This document shows, one piece after another, positions 1 through 8,530 of a stretch of 64,000 nt of DNA. The stretch covers positions 124,001 through 188,000 of the forward strand of contig JAKBBE010000001.1 of NCBI GenBank assembly GCA_021826035.1. Direction: 5' to 3'. Each line of letters begins with the position of its first letter. Position 1 is the first letter of the stretch. This DNA comes from Pseudomonadota bacterium. GTDB lineage: Bacteria > Pseudomonadota > Gammaproteobacteria > Steroidobacterales > Steroidobacteraceae. The notes beneath the pieces were generated by a model that made no database searches, was not told where the DNA came from, and saw only the letters and a list, made by a program, of their open reading frames with translations. The translations under genes were made by a program, and so were the position numbers.

Positions 1-118
1 ACTCGGTGAGCCGCACGATGTGGCCGGATGCGTGGTGTTCCTCGCCTCGGATCTGGCCCGCTACGTGACGGGCGCGGCCGTTCTGGTCGACGGCGGGTTG
101 TTCGTCAATCTGCAGTAA
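1..118 (+). CDS. Short-chain dehydrogenase/reductase, C-terminal end (partial)
   Basis: The first 39 codons (reading from base 2, TAA at 116-118) encode the last 38 residues of a classical SDR oxidoreductase. The stretch [19 protein letters not shown] is the typical C-terminal signature, in which the last strand is followed by VDGG. The N-terminal Rossmann part and the catalytic Tyr-Lys lie outside the window, so the substrate cannot be read. Its neighbour is a sugar hydrolase and TonB receptor locus, so a role in sugar or uronate conversion is possible. That link is an inference from position only. Confidence 0.85.
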   Translation, partial: LGEPHDVAGCVVFLASDLARYVTGAAVLVDGGLFVNLQ

Positions 119-135
119 CGCAGTCCCGGGAGAAT

Positions 136-167
136 GCGCGGCGCCAGCATCCTGGCCGGCGCCGCGC
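136..167. terminator. GC-rich inverted repeat between convergent genes
   Basis: A perfect 10-bp inverted repeat, GCGCGGCGCC at 136-145 and GGCGCCGCGC at 158-167, sits between the stops of the SDR gene (118) and the convergent hydrolase gene (195). It could end transcription from either side, but no T-tract follows. A G14 run follows on the + strand instead. Confidence 0.4.
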
Positions 168-181
168 GGGGGGGGGGGGGG
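168..181. repeat. Homopolymer run of 14 G
   Basis: An uninterrupted run of 14 G bases lies directly next to the preceding hairpin and 13 bp from the stop codon of the hydrolase gene. Such tracts are prone to slippage and to sequencing or assembly error. It lies outside any coding region I can support. Confidence 0.9.
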
Positions 182-194
182 CTGGAGAATCCGA

Positions 195-1268
195 TCAGCT
201 CTTCCAGGGCCGCGACCGGGCCACGGTGATAGCTCGATCGTCATGCGGCCATTTGCCGCTGACGCAGCAATAAAACTCATACAGCGTGTCGTCGGCATAA
301 ATCACCGACGGCTTGTGCGCGAAATCATCGTCGATCGAACCCGGTGGTCCGGAATTCACCATGATTTCAGGCACTTTGGTCAGGTGATAAGGATCCTGGC
401 CAAGGGCGAGCAGGTTGCGGGCATGTCCATCGTTGGCAAACCCGTAGTAGTACACGCCCCACCAAGGCCCCCAACGGACCACACACGGATCACTGGCGAA
501 GCGTGCATCCCATGCCTTCGGACCGCCGTGGCGGAGCACCGGATTGCCGGGATATCGAGTCCAGGTCTTCAGGTCTGGTGAAGTTGCGATGCCGATCTGC
601 TCGTGCCAATCGCGCAGATGATTGGATTTTGCGTTGTAGAAGATATAGTAAAGACCGTGGTCGCGTACCAGGTACGCCTTGTAGAGTCCGCCGGCCTCCC
701 AGGGCAACGACGGGTCGGGCGTCAGGACCGGATCGGTGATATCCCAGTGCATCAGATCCTTGCTGAAGGCAAGGCCGATCACCCCGGGGCCTTGTTCGTA
801 GCCCGGATGCGGACAGGCAAACCACGTAGCCACGTACTGGCCATCGACCTTGATCAGCGAGCCCCGTGAGTGCAATCCATCCTCACGCAGAATCGACATC
901 ATCGCGATGTTGTAGCGTGTGATTGGACTCTTCGGGTTGCGGTGGAGTATCTGCCCAACCCGCCGCCAGTGCTCCAGATCGTCGGATTCGGCGAGTCCGG
1001 TCTGATAACCGATGCCGTCAAATCCGATATAGGTCATGAAATAGCGCCCGTCGTGCTCGAACACGAACGGGCAATCGACCAGAAGACGGTCGAAACTCCC
1101 GGGCACGCCCGAGCGGGTGAGAATGCGCTGCTCGAGCTTGTAAGGCGTGCGAAACGGCGCAATGTCGGGCAGACGTGCGGTCGGTTTCCCGACCGCACGC
1201 CCCATCGACAAGCCCGCGCCCGTCGCCAACATCCCGGTAAGCAGATTCCGTCTCTGGTGATCGACCAT
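195..1268 (-). CDS. Exported glycoside hydrolase, five-bladed beta-propeller (GH43-like)
   Basis: A 357-residue protein. The N-terminus carries QRRNLLTG followed by a hydrophobic stretch, a plausible Tat signal that would send a folded enzyme to the periplasm. The mature part has the repeated W- and D-rich blades of the GH43/GH117/GH130-type propeller fold. These include LVDCPFVFEHDGRYFMTY near residue 65, where the Asp would match the family's general base, LAESDDLEHW, and LAFSKDLMHWDITDPVL. The family hydrolyses terminal sugars from plant or algal glycans, but the substrate cannot be read here. The gene starts 14 bp beyond the stop of the upstream TonB receptor gene in the same direction, so the two are probably one transcript. 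Fold assignment is firm; family number and substrate are inference. Confidence 0.72.
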   Translation of the reverse strand: MVDHQRRNLLTGMLATGAGLSMGRAVGKPTARLPDIAPFRTPYKLEQRILTRSGVPGSFDRLLVDCPFVFEHDGRYFMTYIGFDGIGYQTGLAESDDLEHWRRVGQILHRNPKSPITRYNIAMMSILREDGLHSRGSLIKVDGQYVATWFACPHPGYEQGPGVIGLAFSKDLMHWDITDPVLTPDPSLPWEAGGLYKAYLVRDHGLYYIFYNAKSNHLRDWHEQIGIATSPDLKTWTRYPGNPVLRHGGPKAWDARFASDPCVVRWGPWWGVYYYGFANDGHARNLLALGQDPYHLTKVPEIMVNSGPPGSIDDDFAHKPSVIYADDTLYEFYCCVSGKWPHDDRAITVARSRPWKS

Positions 1269-1282
1269 GCGGGCGGGTCTCC

Positions 1283-3985
1283 CTAGAGCTTCAGGTTGAA
1301 TCCGAGCATCACCTCGCGGTCATCGATCGTGGCGCCCTGCGGCAGAGTCGGTGTGCCGTAGTACGTCACGATCTTGGTGCGCAACAGGTTCGAACCCTGT
1401 GCATACACCGACAGATGATGATTGATCTGGTACTCGAGCGAGGCATCAAGCCAACCGTAACTCGCGGTATAGATCGGATTCGCTGCCAGCTGCGCATTCG
1501 AGCCGTTGTACAGCGAGGTGTAGAAGTTGCTGCGCCAGTTGTAGGCGACGCGGAACGACACCGGTCCTTTTTCGTAAATCCCGATCAGGTTGTAGCTGTT
1601 CTTGGACAGCCCGGGCAGCGTGGTCGTCTGCCCGGCGACCGCGGTTGGAGCCGCCGCATCGATGTAGGTATAGTTCGCCGCGATTCCAAGGCCGCTCAGT
1701 AGTCCCGGCAGGTGCCGGAAGAACTGCTGGTATCCGAGCTCCAGGCCCTTCACCGTGGCGTTACCGCCGTCGACGGCACCGGTCAGGTTGTACGTGACGC
1801 CGTTGATGGCAAACGCGGCCTGCTGGGTCTCCGAGAGCCAGAAGTTCTGCAGACGCTTGTAGAACACATCCGCGGTGAGCGCCGAACCATGCGCAAAGTA
1901 GTACTCGAGCGAGGTGTCGAATTGCGTCGCGGTGGTCGGCTTGAGGTTCGGATTACCGCCGCTCGCCGCGCCCTGCGCCGGCAGCAGGCTGATCGAGGGC
2001 CGGATCTGACTGAAGTCCGGATAGGCGATCGCCTTGGACGCCGCGAAGCGCCACTGCAGGTCATGGGTCAGCTTGAACAGCAGGTTCAAGCTCGGCAGCG
2101 CGTCGGTCTCACCGTGTGAGAAATTCGCGGGCGTGTAGACCCCGGCGTTGCCAACCTCACCGCTCATGAAGTCCTCGTGCCGGACCACCCGCACCCCGAT
2201 GTTACCGCTCATTGGGACACCAACGTGTGCTTGGAAGTTCAGCTGGACGAACCCGGCATAGGTGCGTTCGTCGACATGGTAGTCGGCGGTACCGTTGTCC
2301 GTGGGCATGGGTGCGCCGAAGGCGTTGTACACGTTCGCCGACTGGAAGTGCAGCTGGTTCGGATTAAATACCGCGTAGTCTGGAATGACCGGGGTGGAGG
2401 AAACGGCCGATAGGAACGGACTGAGCGGAACGTCGGAGAACCACTGGGAATTCGCCTGAATCTGCGCGCTGTCGATGGCCGCAAAAGTGGACCATTGGTT
2501 GAACTGATCCTTGCGGTCCGCCAACTGCACGCCGCTTTCCACCGAAGTGAGGAAGCCGTGGGCGAAGGCGTAGGTTGCGTTCAGCGTGGCGGCGGTCTCG
2601 CTGCCGCGGAAATGCTGCTCGGTGTCGTACAGGTAGCTGTGATAGTTGCTCGCCGTACTGTCGTTGAAGTTGGCGAGGTTGGTGAGATTGAAGCCCGGCA
2701 CGAGCGAGCTCGTGATACCGGAGGTGGATACGCTCTGCGCAATTGTCGGAACGGTCGTGCCGATATCGACGGCCGGATTATTCAGCCGCTCTGTCGCTTT
2801 CGTGTAACTGAGATCGCCGACGACAGTCCACGGGATAGGTGTCCATTTCAGATGCAGATTGTACTGGCGGTTGACGTCCTCGACAGTACGCCACGCACCG
2901 ACGGTGCTCGCCAGACCATTATTGAAGGTGACCGCACTGGCATCGCTGGTGCCCGGAAAGAGTGAGACCGATCCTGGCTGAATCGTGCCGCCACCCTGCT
3001 GGGAGAAGAAGGTGTACTGGTTCTGCACCCATGTAAAGTCTTCGCTCATGGCCTCCGCGTAGGCTTGGAAGTCACTAGTCGGCTTCCACTGCAGGACGGC
3101 GTCGACGCCGATGCGCTTGCGGTTGCCGACGAACATGGTGTTGTACACCCCGTTGGTGTACTCGACGGTCTTACCCGGGATGGCGGTGTTGCTGATGGCG
3201 ATTGAATTGTTCGTCGCCCCGTCTTCGCGGTAGGCCCGATCGTGGTAGGAAAAATCGAGTAAGGCGCCAACCTTGCCGATGCCCGTGCGCCAGATGTCGC
3301 TCGCCAGCATGTTGAAGTTCGGACGGGCCGTGCCGATCATGTCGCCGTAGGTCTCCCCGGCGCTGAAGTCGAGCTGATGGCCCGAGAAATCGAATGGCCG
3401 GTGTGTGCGCAGATCGACGGTGCCGGCAAGGCCGCCGGCGATCTGGCTCGCCGTGGGATCTTTGTAGACGTCGATTCCGGCGAGCAGCGAGGAAGGAATA
3501 TCTTCAAGGTTCAGCACGCGGCTGCCGGTGGCGCTGAACACTTCGCGGCCGTTCAGGGTGGTCTCCGCGTAGGGTAACCCGCGGATTTCATAGCCACTAT
3601 TGATCACCGAGCCGCCGATGTTGACCGTGCCGCCGCCTTCACCGAGCTGGCGGCTGATCTGGATGCCGGGGATGCGCTGCAGCGCGTCGATTGCGGTGAC
3701 GTCGGGGAGTTTGCCGATCTGCGAGGCGACGATGGCGTCCTCGATGGTGTTCGAGAAGCGCTTGATGTTCAGCGCGCTCTCCATGCTGGCACGGATGCCG
3801 GTCACGACCACTTCCTTCAGGACCGCAGGCGCCGCGGCTTTCTTGTGATCGTGGGCGTTACCCGCGGTCGAGTCGGCGGCCGTCGCGGCCTGGGGGCCGG
3901 GTCCGGCAGATTTGGCCCAGGCGGGCACGGCGCCGGCCAATGCCAGCGCGACGGCTCCGGACACGAGCCTTGACGTGAGCTTCAT
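1283..3985 (-). CDS. TonB-dependent receptor, carbohydrate type
   Basis: An outer-membrane active transporter of 900 residues, driven by TonB-ExbBD. A signal peptide (MKLTSRLVSGAVALALAGA, cleavage near AWA) is followed by a TonB-box-like KEVVVTGIRASMESALNIKR segment near residue 58. The plug domain comes next (LPDVTAIDALQRIPGIQISR, then YEIRGLPYAETTLNGREVF), then a long beta-barrel. The plug signature is that of the Xanthomonas/Caulobacter receptor group often encoded with polysaccharide hydrolases. It lacks the extra N-terminal signalling domain used for FecA-type regulation. The neighbouring hydrolase and the divergent alpha-L-rhamnosidase suggest import of rhamnose-containing oligosaccharides. 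The ligand is inferred from context only. Confidence 0.93.
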   Translation of the reverse strand: MKLTSRLVSGAVALALAGAVPAWAKSAGPGPQAATAADSTAGNAHDHKKAAAPAVLKEVVVTGIRASMESALNIKRFSNTIEDAIVASQIGKLPDVTAIDALQRIPGIQISRQLGEGGGTVNIGGSVINSGYEIRGLPYAETTLNGREVFSATGSRVLNLEDIPSSLLAGIDVYKDPTASQIAGGLAGTVDLRTHRPFDFSGHQLDFSAGETYGDMIGTARPNFNMLASDIWRTGIGKVGALLDFSYHDRAYREDGATNNSIAISNTAIPGKTVEYTNGVYNTMFVGNRKRIGVDAVLQWKPTSDFQAYAEAMSEDFTWVQNQYTFFSQQGGGTIQPGSVSLFPGTSDASAVTFNNGLASTVGAWRTVEDVNRQYNLHLKWTPIPWTVVGDLSYTKATERLNNPAVDIGTTVPTIAQSVSTSGITSSLVPGFNLTNLANFNDSTASNYHSYLYDTEQHFRGSETAATLNATYAFAHGFLTSVESGVQLADRKDQFNQWSTFAAIDSAQIQANSQWFSDVPLSPFLSAVSSTPVIPDYAVFNPNQLHFQSANVYNAFGAPMPTDNGTADYHVDERTYAGFVQLNFQAHVGVPMSGNIGVRVVRHEDFMSGEVGNAGVYTPANFSHGETDALPSLNLLFKLTHDLQWRFAASKAIAYPDFSQIRPSISLLPAQGAASGGNPNLKPTTATQFDTSLEYYFAHGSALTADVFYKRLQNFWLSETQQAAFAINGVTYNLTGAVDGGNATVKGLELGYQQFFRHLPGLLSGLGIAANYTYIDAAAPTAVAGQTTTLPGLSKNSYNLIGIYEKGPVSFRVAYNWRSNFYTSLYNGSNAQLAANPIYTASYGWLDASLEYQINHHLSVYAQGSNLLRTKIVTYYGTPTLPQGATIDDREVMLGFNLKL

Positions 3986-4050
3986 GATCGATCCCCCTCG
4001 AGTCAGTTAATGCAGTTTCGTAAACGCCTAAGACCGCGATATTCAGCGGT

Positions 4051-4078
4051 TCCGCCTGCAGCGTTGTTTACAGGCGGA
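4051..4078. promoter_or_regulatory. Inverted repeat (candidate operator) in the receptor/rhamnosidase divergent promoter
   Basis: TCCGCCTG at 4051-4058 and CAGGCGGA at 4071-4078 form a perfect 8-bp inverted repeat with a 12-bp spacer. The right arm overlaps the -35 element proposed for the rhamnosidase promoter. A sugar-responsive repressor of the LacI or GntR type would fit, but no regulator gene is visible in this part of the window. Confidence 0.5.
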
Positions 4079-4095
4079 TGATATCTTCGTATATA
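4067..4095 (+). promoter_or_regulatory. Sigma-70-type promoter for the alpha-L-rhamnosidase
   Basis: TTTACA at 4067-4072 (5 of 6 to TTGACA), a 17-bp spacer and TATATA at 4090-4095 form a good vegetative promoter. It lies in an AT-rich stretch (4079-4108) that stands out from the GC-rich surroundings. It points at the gene starting at 4180. Confidence 0.55.
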
Positions 4096-4179
4096 AATAT
4101 AAATACCATTGGCGCACCGGCGGACGCAAGAGGAATCTCATAATATGAAACGCGAGATCATATTCTTGGACGACGTCTG

Positions 4180-7044
4180 TTGGTCCTGCGCCACATGACG
4201 TCGCGCCGTACCGTGTTGCGCCTGCTGGCGCTCGGGACACCGGCCGGGCTGGCCGGCGTGCGCACCGCGCAGGCCACCGAGCCGAACGGACCGTGCGACG
4301 TCAGTCCGATGGATCTGCAGATCGAGTGGCGCAGCGCGGCGCATGGCATCGATGCGTGCCGGCCCCGCTTCGGCTGGACGCTCGCGCCACGCTCAGCGGC
4401 GCTGCGGGTGCTCGGCCAGAGCGCCTGGCAGGTGATCGTAGCCCGTTTCCCCGCCGCGATCCGGGCGGGGCATGGGGAGATCTGGGACAGTGGCCGGTGC
4501 AGTTCGCCCGCCCTGCGGGTCGCGCCGGAACATGATCTGCCCCTGACATCGCAAAGCCTCTACTGGTGGGCCGTGCGCGTCTGGGACCAACGCGGCCGCC
4601 CCAGTGAGTTCACTCCGCCGGTCTTGTTCAGCACCGGCGTCGTGCAGGCCTCCGACTGGCGTGCGCAATGGATTTCGGACGGCCCGGACTGGCCGGCAAG
4701 CCCCCTGCCCCCACCGGCGATCAATCGCAGCCCGCCGTCCGAGCCGCGGCCGATGCCACTGTTCCGGCGGGAGTTCCAGGTGCGCAAGCCGCTACGGTGC
4801 GCGCTGCTGTCGGTGTGCGGGCTGGGTCAGTATGCCCTACACATCAATGGGGATCCGGTGAGCACGAGCGTGCTCAATCCCGGCTGGACCGATTACACCA
4901 AGACCGTGCTCTACGACACGTTCGAGGTCACCTCGCGCTTGCGCCCGGGAACGAATGTGCTCGGCGTGCTGCTCGGCAACGGGTTCTTCAATGTCGAGAA
5001 ATATCCCGGCCGGTATACCAAGTTCGTGGGCAGTTTCGGGCGTCCGAAGCTGATCGCGCAGCTGCGCATGCTGTATGCCGATGGCAGCGAGGACTGGGTG
5101 GTCAGTGATGCGTCCTGGGACACTCACCCTGGTCCGATTGTGCTGTCGTCGGTGTACGGCGGAGAGGATTTCGATGCCCGGCGCGCCCTACCCGGCTGGG
5201 ACCGTCCGGGGTTCGCAGCCGCCGGCTGGCGGCGTGCCACGCAGGTGCGCCAGCCCGGCGGGCGCCTGCGCGCCCAGACGGTTCCGGCAGTGAGGGCTGC
5301 GCGCACCCTGAAGCCCATGGCCGTCACGCAGCCGAAACCGGGCGTGTTTGTCTACGATCTCGGGGAGAATTTTTCTGGTTGGCCGGTCATTACCGTGCGC
5401 GGCCCGGCCGGATGCACGGTACGCCTGCTGCCCGGCGAGCTGCTGCAGAAGGACGGTTGCGTCACCCAGCGCAGTGCAGCCGCGACACCCTCGGATGCCG
5501 TCTGGTTCACCTACACCCTGGCCGGTACGGGCCTTGAGCGGTGGCAGCCTCGGTTCAGCTACTACGGCTTTCGGTATGTGCAAGTCGAAGGCGCCACGCC
5601 GAGCGATCGACAACGTTCCGGTGTGCCCGAACTGCGCTCGCTTGAAGGGCAGTTCCTGCACGATTCACTAGCGCGCATCGGCACGCTCGAGATCGGCCAG
5701 CCGATGCTGCGCCGCATCCATCAGCTCATCGTACAGGCCTTGCTCAGCAACAGTTTCAGTGTGCTCACCGACTGCCCACAACGCGAGAAGCTCGGGTGGC
5801 TGGAGCAGACGTACCTCAATGCCGATACCGTGTTCTACAACGAACAGGCGGTCACGGTGTACGAGAAGATGCTGCGCGACATGATGGACAGCCAGCGGGC
5901 TTCAGGACTGGTGCCGAGCATCGCCCCGGAGTACGTCGCATTCCTCGATGCCGACGGGCGCAATTCCGCGTTCCGCGATTCCCCGGAATGGGGTTCGGCG
6001 ATCGTGCTCTCGCCGTGGGCGGCATACCGCTACACCGGCGACAGACGCATCCTCGCCACCGGCTACCCGGCCATGTGCCGCTACGCGGCCTACTTGGCTT
6101 CACGCGCCCACGGCGATCTGCTCGACTACGGTCTCGGAGATTGGTTCGACTGGGGACCGAAGCCGCCGGGAGAATCGCAGCTGACCAGCAAGCGCTTGAC
6201 GGCCTCGGCGACCTACTGCCGGGTGCTCGCCACGCTCGCGGCCATCGCACGGCTCCTTGGATACAGCACTGATGCGGGCCGCTTCGCACGACGCGCCGTG
6301 ACGGTGCGCCGCGCTCTGAATCGCGCGCTGTTCGATCCGGCCACCCATTCGTACGGAAGCGGCAGCCAGACAGCCAATGCCATGCCGCTGGCGATTGGCT
6401 TAGTGCCGGCCCAGGAGCGCAGCGCAGTCCTGGCAAACCTGGTCGCTGACATCCGGGCACACGGCAATCACGTGACGGCCGGAGACATCGGTTTCCTTTA
6501 TGTCATCCTGGCGCTGATGCAAGGGGGCCGCGCGGATGTCCTGTTCGACATCCTTACGCAGACGACGGCGCCGAGCTATGGATACCAGCTGGCGCGCGGT
6601 GCGACTGCGCTCACAGAAACCTGGAACGCGAATCCCGACAACTCGCAGAACCATTTCATGCTCGGCCAGGCGGAGGCGTGGCTTTACGGTGGCCTGGCTG
6701 GTTTGCGCATCGATCAGCACCGCGCGGCGCATGAGCGCATCCGCATTGAGCCGCAGCCGGTCAAAGGCGTTCGCTACGCGGCGGTGCACTACCAGGGGGT
6801 ATTCGGCGAGGTGAGCGTGCGCTGGGTGAAGAATCGCACCGAGAGCCGACTGCGACTGCGCGTGAGCGTGCCGGCCGGCATGCTGGCGACACTCGCCATA
6901 CCGTGTGCCGAGCCAAGTCGGATCCGCGCAGGCGGGCACGCACTCGATAACACTTACGGCGTCTTACACGCGCGGCGCAGTGCCGGACGCACGCTGATCA
7001 CAGTGGGGTCAGGCCATTACGTCTTTGACGCACCGCTCGTCTGA
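4180..7044 (+). CDS. GH78 alpha-L-rhamnosidase, Tat-exported
   Basis: A 954-residue enzyme predicted to cleave terminal alpha-L-rhamnose from glycosides or polysaccharides. A twin-arginine signal (TSRRTVLRLLALG) is followed by the N-terminal beta-sandwich domains and an (alpha/alpha)6 catalytic domain. The catalytic region holds VLTDCPQREKLGWLEQT near residue 530 and ALTETWNANPDNSQNHFMLG near residue 812, matching the conserved acidic residues of GH78 enzymes. The start is uncertain. TTG 4180 has a GGACGA ribosome-binding-like sequence 7 bp upstream, while ATG 4195 in the same frame lacks one and would shorten the leader by five residues. Together with the divergent receptor it forms a small glycan-utilisation locus. 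Confidence 0.92.
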   Translation: MVLRHMTSRRTVLRLLALGTPAGLAGVRTAQATEPNGPCDVSPMDLQIEWRSAAHGIDACRPRFGWTLAPRSAALRVLGQSAWQVIVARFPAAIRAGHGEIWDSGRCSSPALRVAPEHDLPLTSQSLYWWAVRVWDQRGRPSEFTPPVLFSTGVVQASDWRAQWISDGPDWPASPLPPPAINRSPPSEPRPMPLFRREFQVRKPLRCALLSVCGLGQYALHINGDPVSTSVLNPGWTDYTKTVLYDTFEVTSRLRPGTNVLGVLLGNGFFNVEKYPGRYTKFVGSFGRPKLIAQLRMLYADGSEDWVVSDASWDTHPGPIVLSSVYGGEDFDARRALPGWDRPGFAAAGWRRATQVRQPGGRLRAQTVPAVRAARTLKPMAVTQPKPGVFVYDLGENFSGWPVITVRGPAGCTVRLLPGELLQKDGCVTQRSAAATPSDAVWFTYTLAGTGLERWQPRFSYYGFRYVQVEGATPSDRQRSGVPELRSLEGQFLHDSLARIGTLEIGQPMLRRIHQLIVQALLSNSFSVLTDCPQREKLGWLEQTYLNADTVFYNEQAVTVYEKMLRDMMDSQRASGLVPSIAPEYVAFLDADGRNSAFRDSPEWGSAIVLSPWAAYRYTGDRRILATGYPAMCRYAAYLASRAHGDLLDYGLGDWFDWGPKPPGESQLTSKRLTASATYCRVLATLAAIARLLGYSTDAGRFARRAVTVRRALNRALFDPATHSYGSGSQTANAMPLAIGLVPAQERSAVLANLVADIRAHGNHVTAGDIGFLYVILALMQGGRADVLFDILTQTTAPSYGYQLARGATALTETWNANPDNSQNHFMLGQAEAWLYGGLAGLRIDQHRAAHERIRIEPQPVKGVRYAAVHYQGVFGEVSVRWVKNRTESRLRLRVSVPAGMLATLAIPCAEPSRIRAGGHALDNTYGVLHARRSAGRTLITVGSGHYVFDAPLV

Positions 7045-7134
7045 GGCCCACTCGCGACAGGTGATGTCACGCCCTGCAGGCGTCGATCGGCACACCGGAG
7101 CAAGTATCCGGCGAATGTTGCCGGCGATACCCCG

Positions 7135-8487
7135 CTATTTGCCGATGCAGAAGCTGCCGAAGATACGCCCCAGCAGATCCTCGCTGGTGAACACCCCGGT
7201 GATTTCGCTCAGCGCCTGTTGTGCCCCGCGCAGGTCCTCGGCGACGAGCTCGCCGCTGCGGCTCTCGTGTAGCCGCCGCTCTGCCTCCTCGACCATCCGG
7301 CGCGCACGGAGCAGCGCGTCGAGGTGACGACGGCGCGCCGAGACTGTGCCGGTGTCAATGTTCTTGAAGCCGACGCAATCTTTCAGGTGCGCGCGCAGGC
7401 GCTCGATGCCATCGCCGGTGAGCGCCGAGACGGCGACCCGTGGAGGACCCGCCACCGTGTCCGCGAGCGGAATCCCCGCGGCCAGATCGCTCTTATTCAG
7501 CACCAGCGTGACCGGAACATCGTGCGGCAGGCGTTCCCGTTCCTCGCGATAGGCTGCGCCCTGCGGATCCTGTAGCAGATCGATCACAAACAGCACCCGG
7601 TCGGCGCGGCGCATCTGCTCGTGCGCCCGGCGGATGCCCTCGGCCTCGACCGCATCAGCGCCGTCGCGCAACCCCGCGGTGTCGAGCACGTGCAACGGCA
7701 TCCCATCGATATCGATTCTCTCGCGCACGATATCGCGCGTCGTCCCGGGGATCGGCGTCACGATGGCTGCATCGTAACCGGCGAGCCGATTCAACAGACT
7801 TGATTTGCCGGCGTTCGGCCGCCCGGCCAGCACCACGGTCATGCCCTCGCGCAGCAGCGCACCCTGACGGGCACTGTGCTCGATGCCCTCGAAATGATCC
7901 GTCAGAGCGCGAAAACGTTCTTGCAGCTGGCGGTCGGCGAGAAAGTCGATCTCTTCCTCGGGAAAATCGATGGCCGCCTCCACGTACATGCGAACGTCGA
8001 TCACCGCCTCGGTCAGCCCGTGCACCATGGCGGAGAACTCCCCCTGCAGCGAGCGCATGGCCGCCCGAGCCGCTTCGCGTGAACCGGCGTCGATCAGATC
8101 GGCGATGGCTTCGGCCTGAGTGAGATCGACCTTCTCGTTGAGAAAGGCGCGTAACGTAAACTCCCCGGGCTGCGCCCGGCGCGCGCCGAGTTCCAGGATC
8201 CGCGCCACCACCGCTTCGAGGACCGCCGGACCGCCATGCCCGTGCAGCTCCAGCACATGCTCACCGGTGTAGGAATGCGGCGCGGGGAAGAACAGCCCGA
8301 GACCGGCGTCGATCGGCTCCTGGGCCGCGTCGAGAAAGCGCGCGAAGCGCGCGGTGCGCGCGGGCGGCAGCTCGCCGAGCAGTACCGCCGCGATTTCGGG
8401 CACTTTCGGCCCGGACACGCGCACGATGCCGATGCCGCCGCGTCCCGGCGGGGTAGCCGGCGCCACGATGGTATCCGTACGCGTCAT
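7135..8487 (-). CDS. mnmE: tRNA uridine-5-carboxymethylaminomethyl modification GTPase MnmE
   Basis: A 450-residue protein of normal family length. With MnmG it modifies U34 of tRNAs that read two-family-box codons. The N-terminal folate-binding domain (TIVAPATPPGRGGIGIVRVSG) is followed by helices and an inserted Ras-like G domain. G1 is AGRPNAGKSSLLNRL near residue 220, G3 is DTAGLRD, and G4 is NKSD. The protein ends in FCIGK, the conserved C-terminal motif with its Cys. It is the last gene of the rpmH-rnpA-yidD-yidC-mnmE block, 43 bp after yidC. Its partner mnmG is not in the window, although rsmG, which often sits beside it, is at 60.6 kb. Confidence 0.98.
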   Translation of the reverse strand: MTRTDTIVAPATPPGRGGIGIVRVSGPKVPEIAAVLLGELPPARTARFARFLDAAQEPIDAGLGLFFPAPHSYTGEHVLELHGHGGPAVLEAVVARILELGARRAQPGEFTLRAFLNEKVDLTQAEAIADLIDAGSREAARAAMRSLQGEFSAMVHGLTEAVIDVRMYVEAAIDFPEEEIDFLADRQLQERFRALTDHFEGIEHSARQGALLREGMTVVLAGRPNAGKSSLLNRLAGYDAAIVTPIPGTTRDIVRERIDIDGMPLHVLDTAGLRDGADAVEAEGIRRAHEQMRRADRVLFVIDLLQDPQGAAYREERERLPHDVPVTLVLNKSDLAAGIPLADTVAGPPRVAVSALTGDGIERLRAHLKDCVGFKNIDTGTVSARRRHLDALLRARRMVEEAERRLHESRSGELVAEDLRGAQQALSEITGVFTSEDLLGRIFGSFCIGK

Positions 8488-8530
8488 GGGTCCAAGAGTA
8501 CCCCCGCGGCCCGGCTGATAGAAGAGTCCG

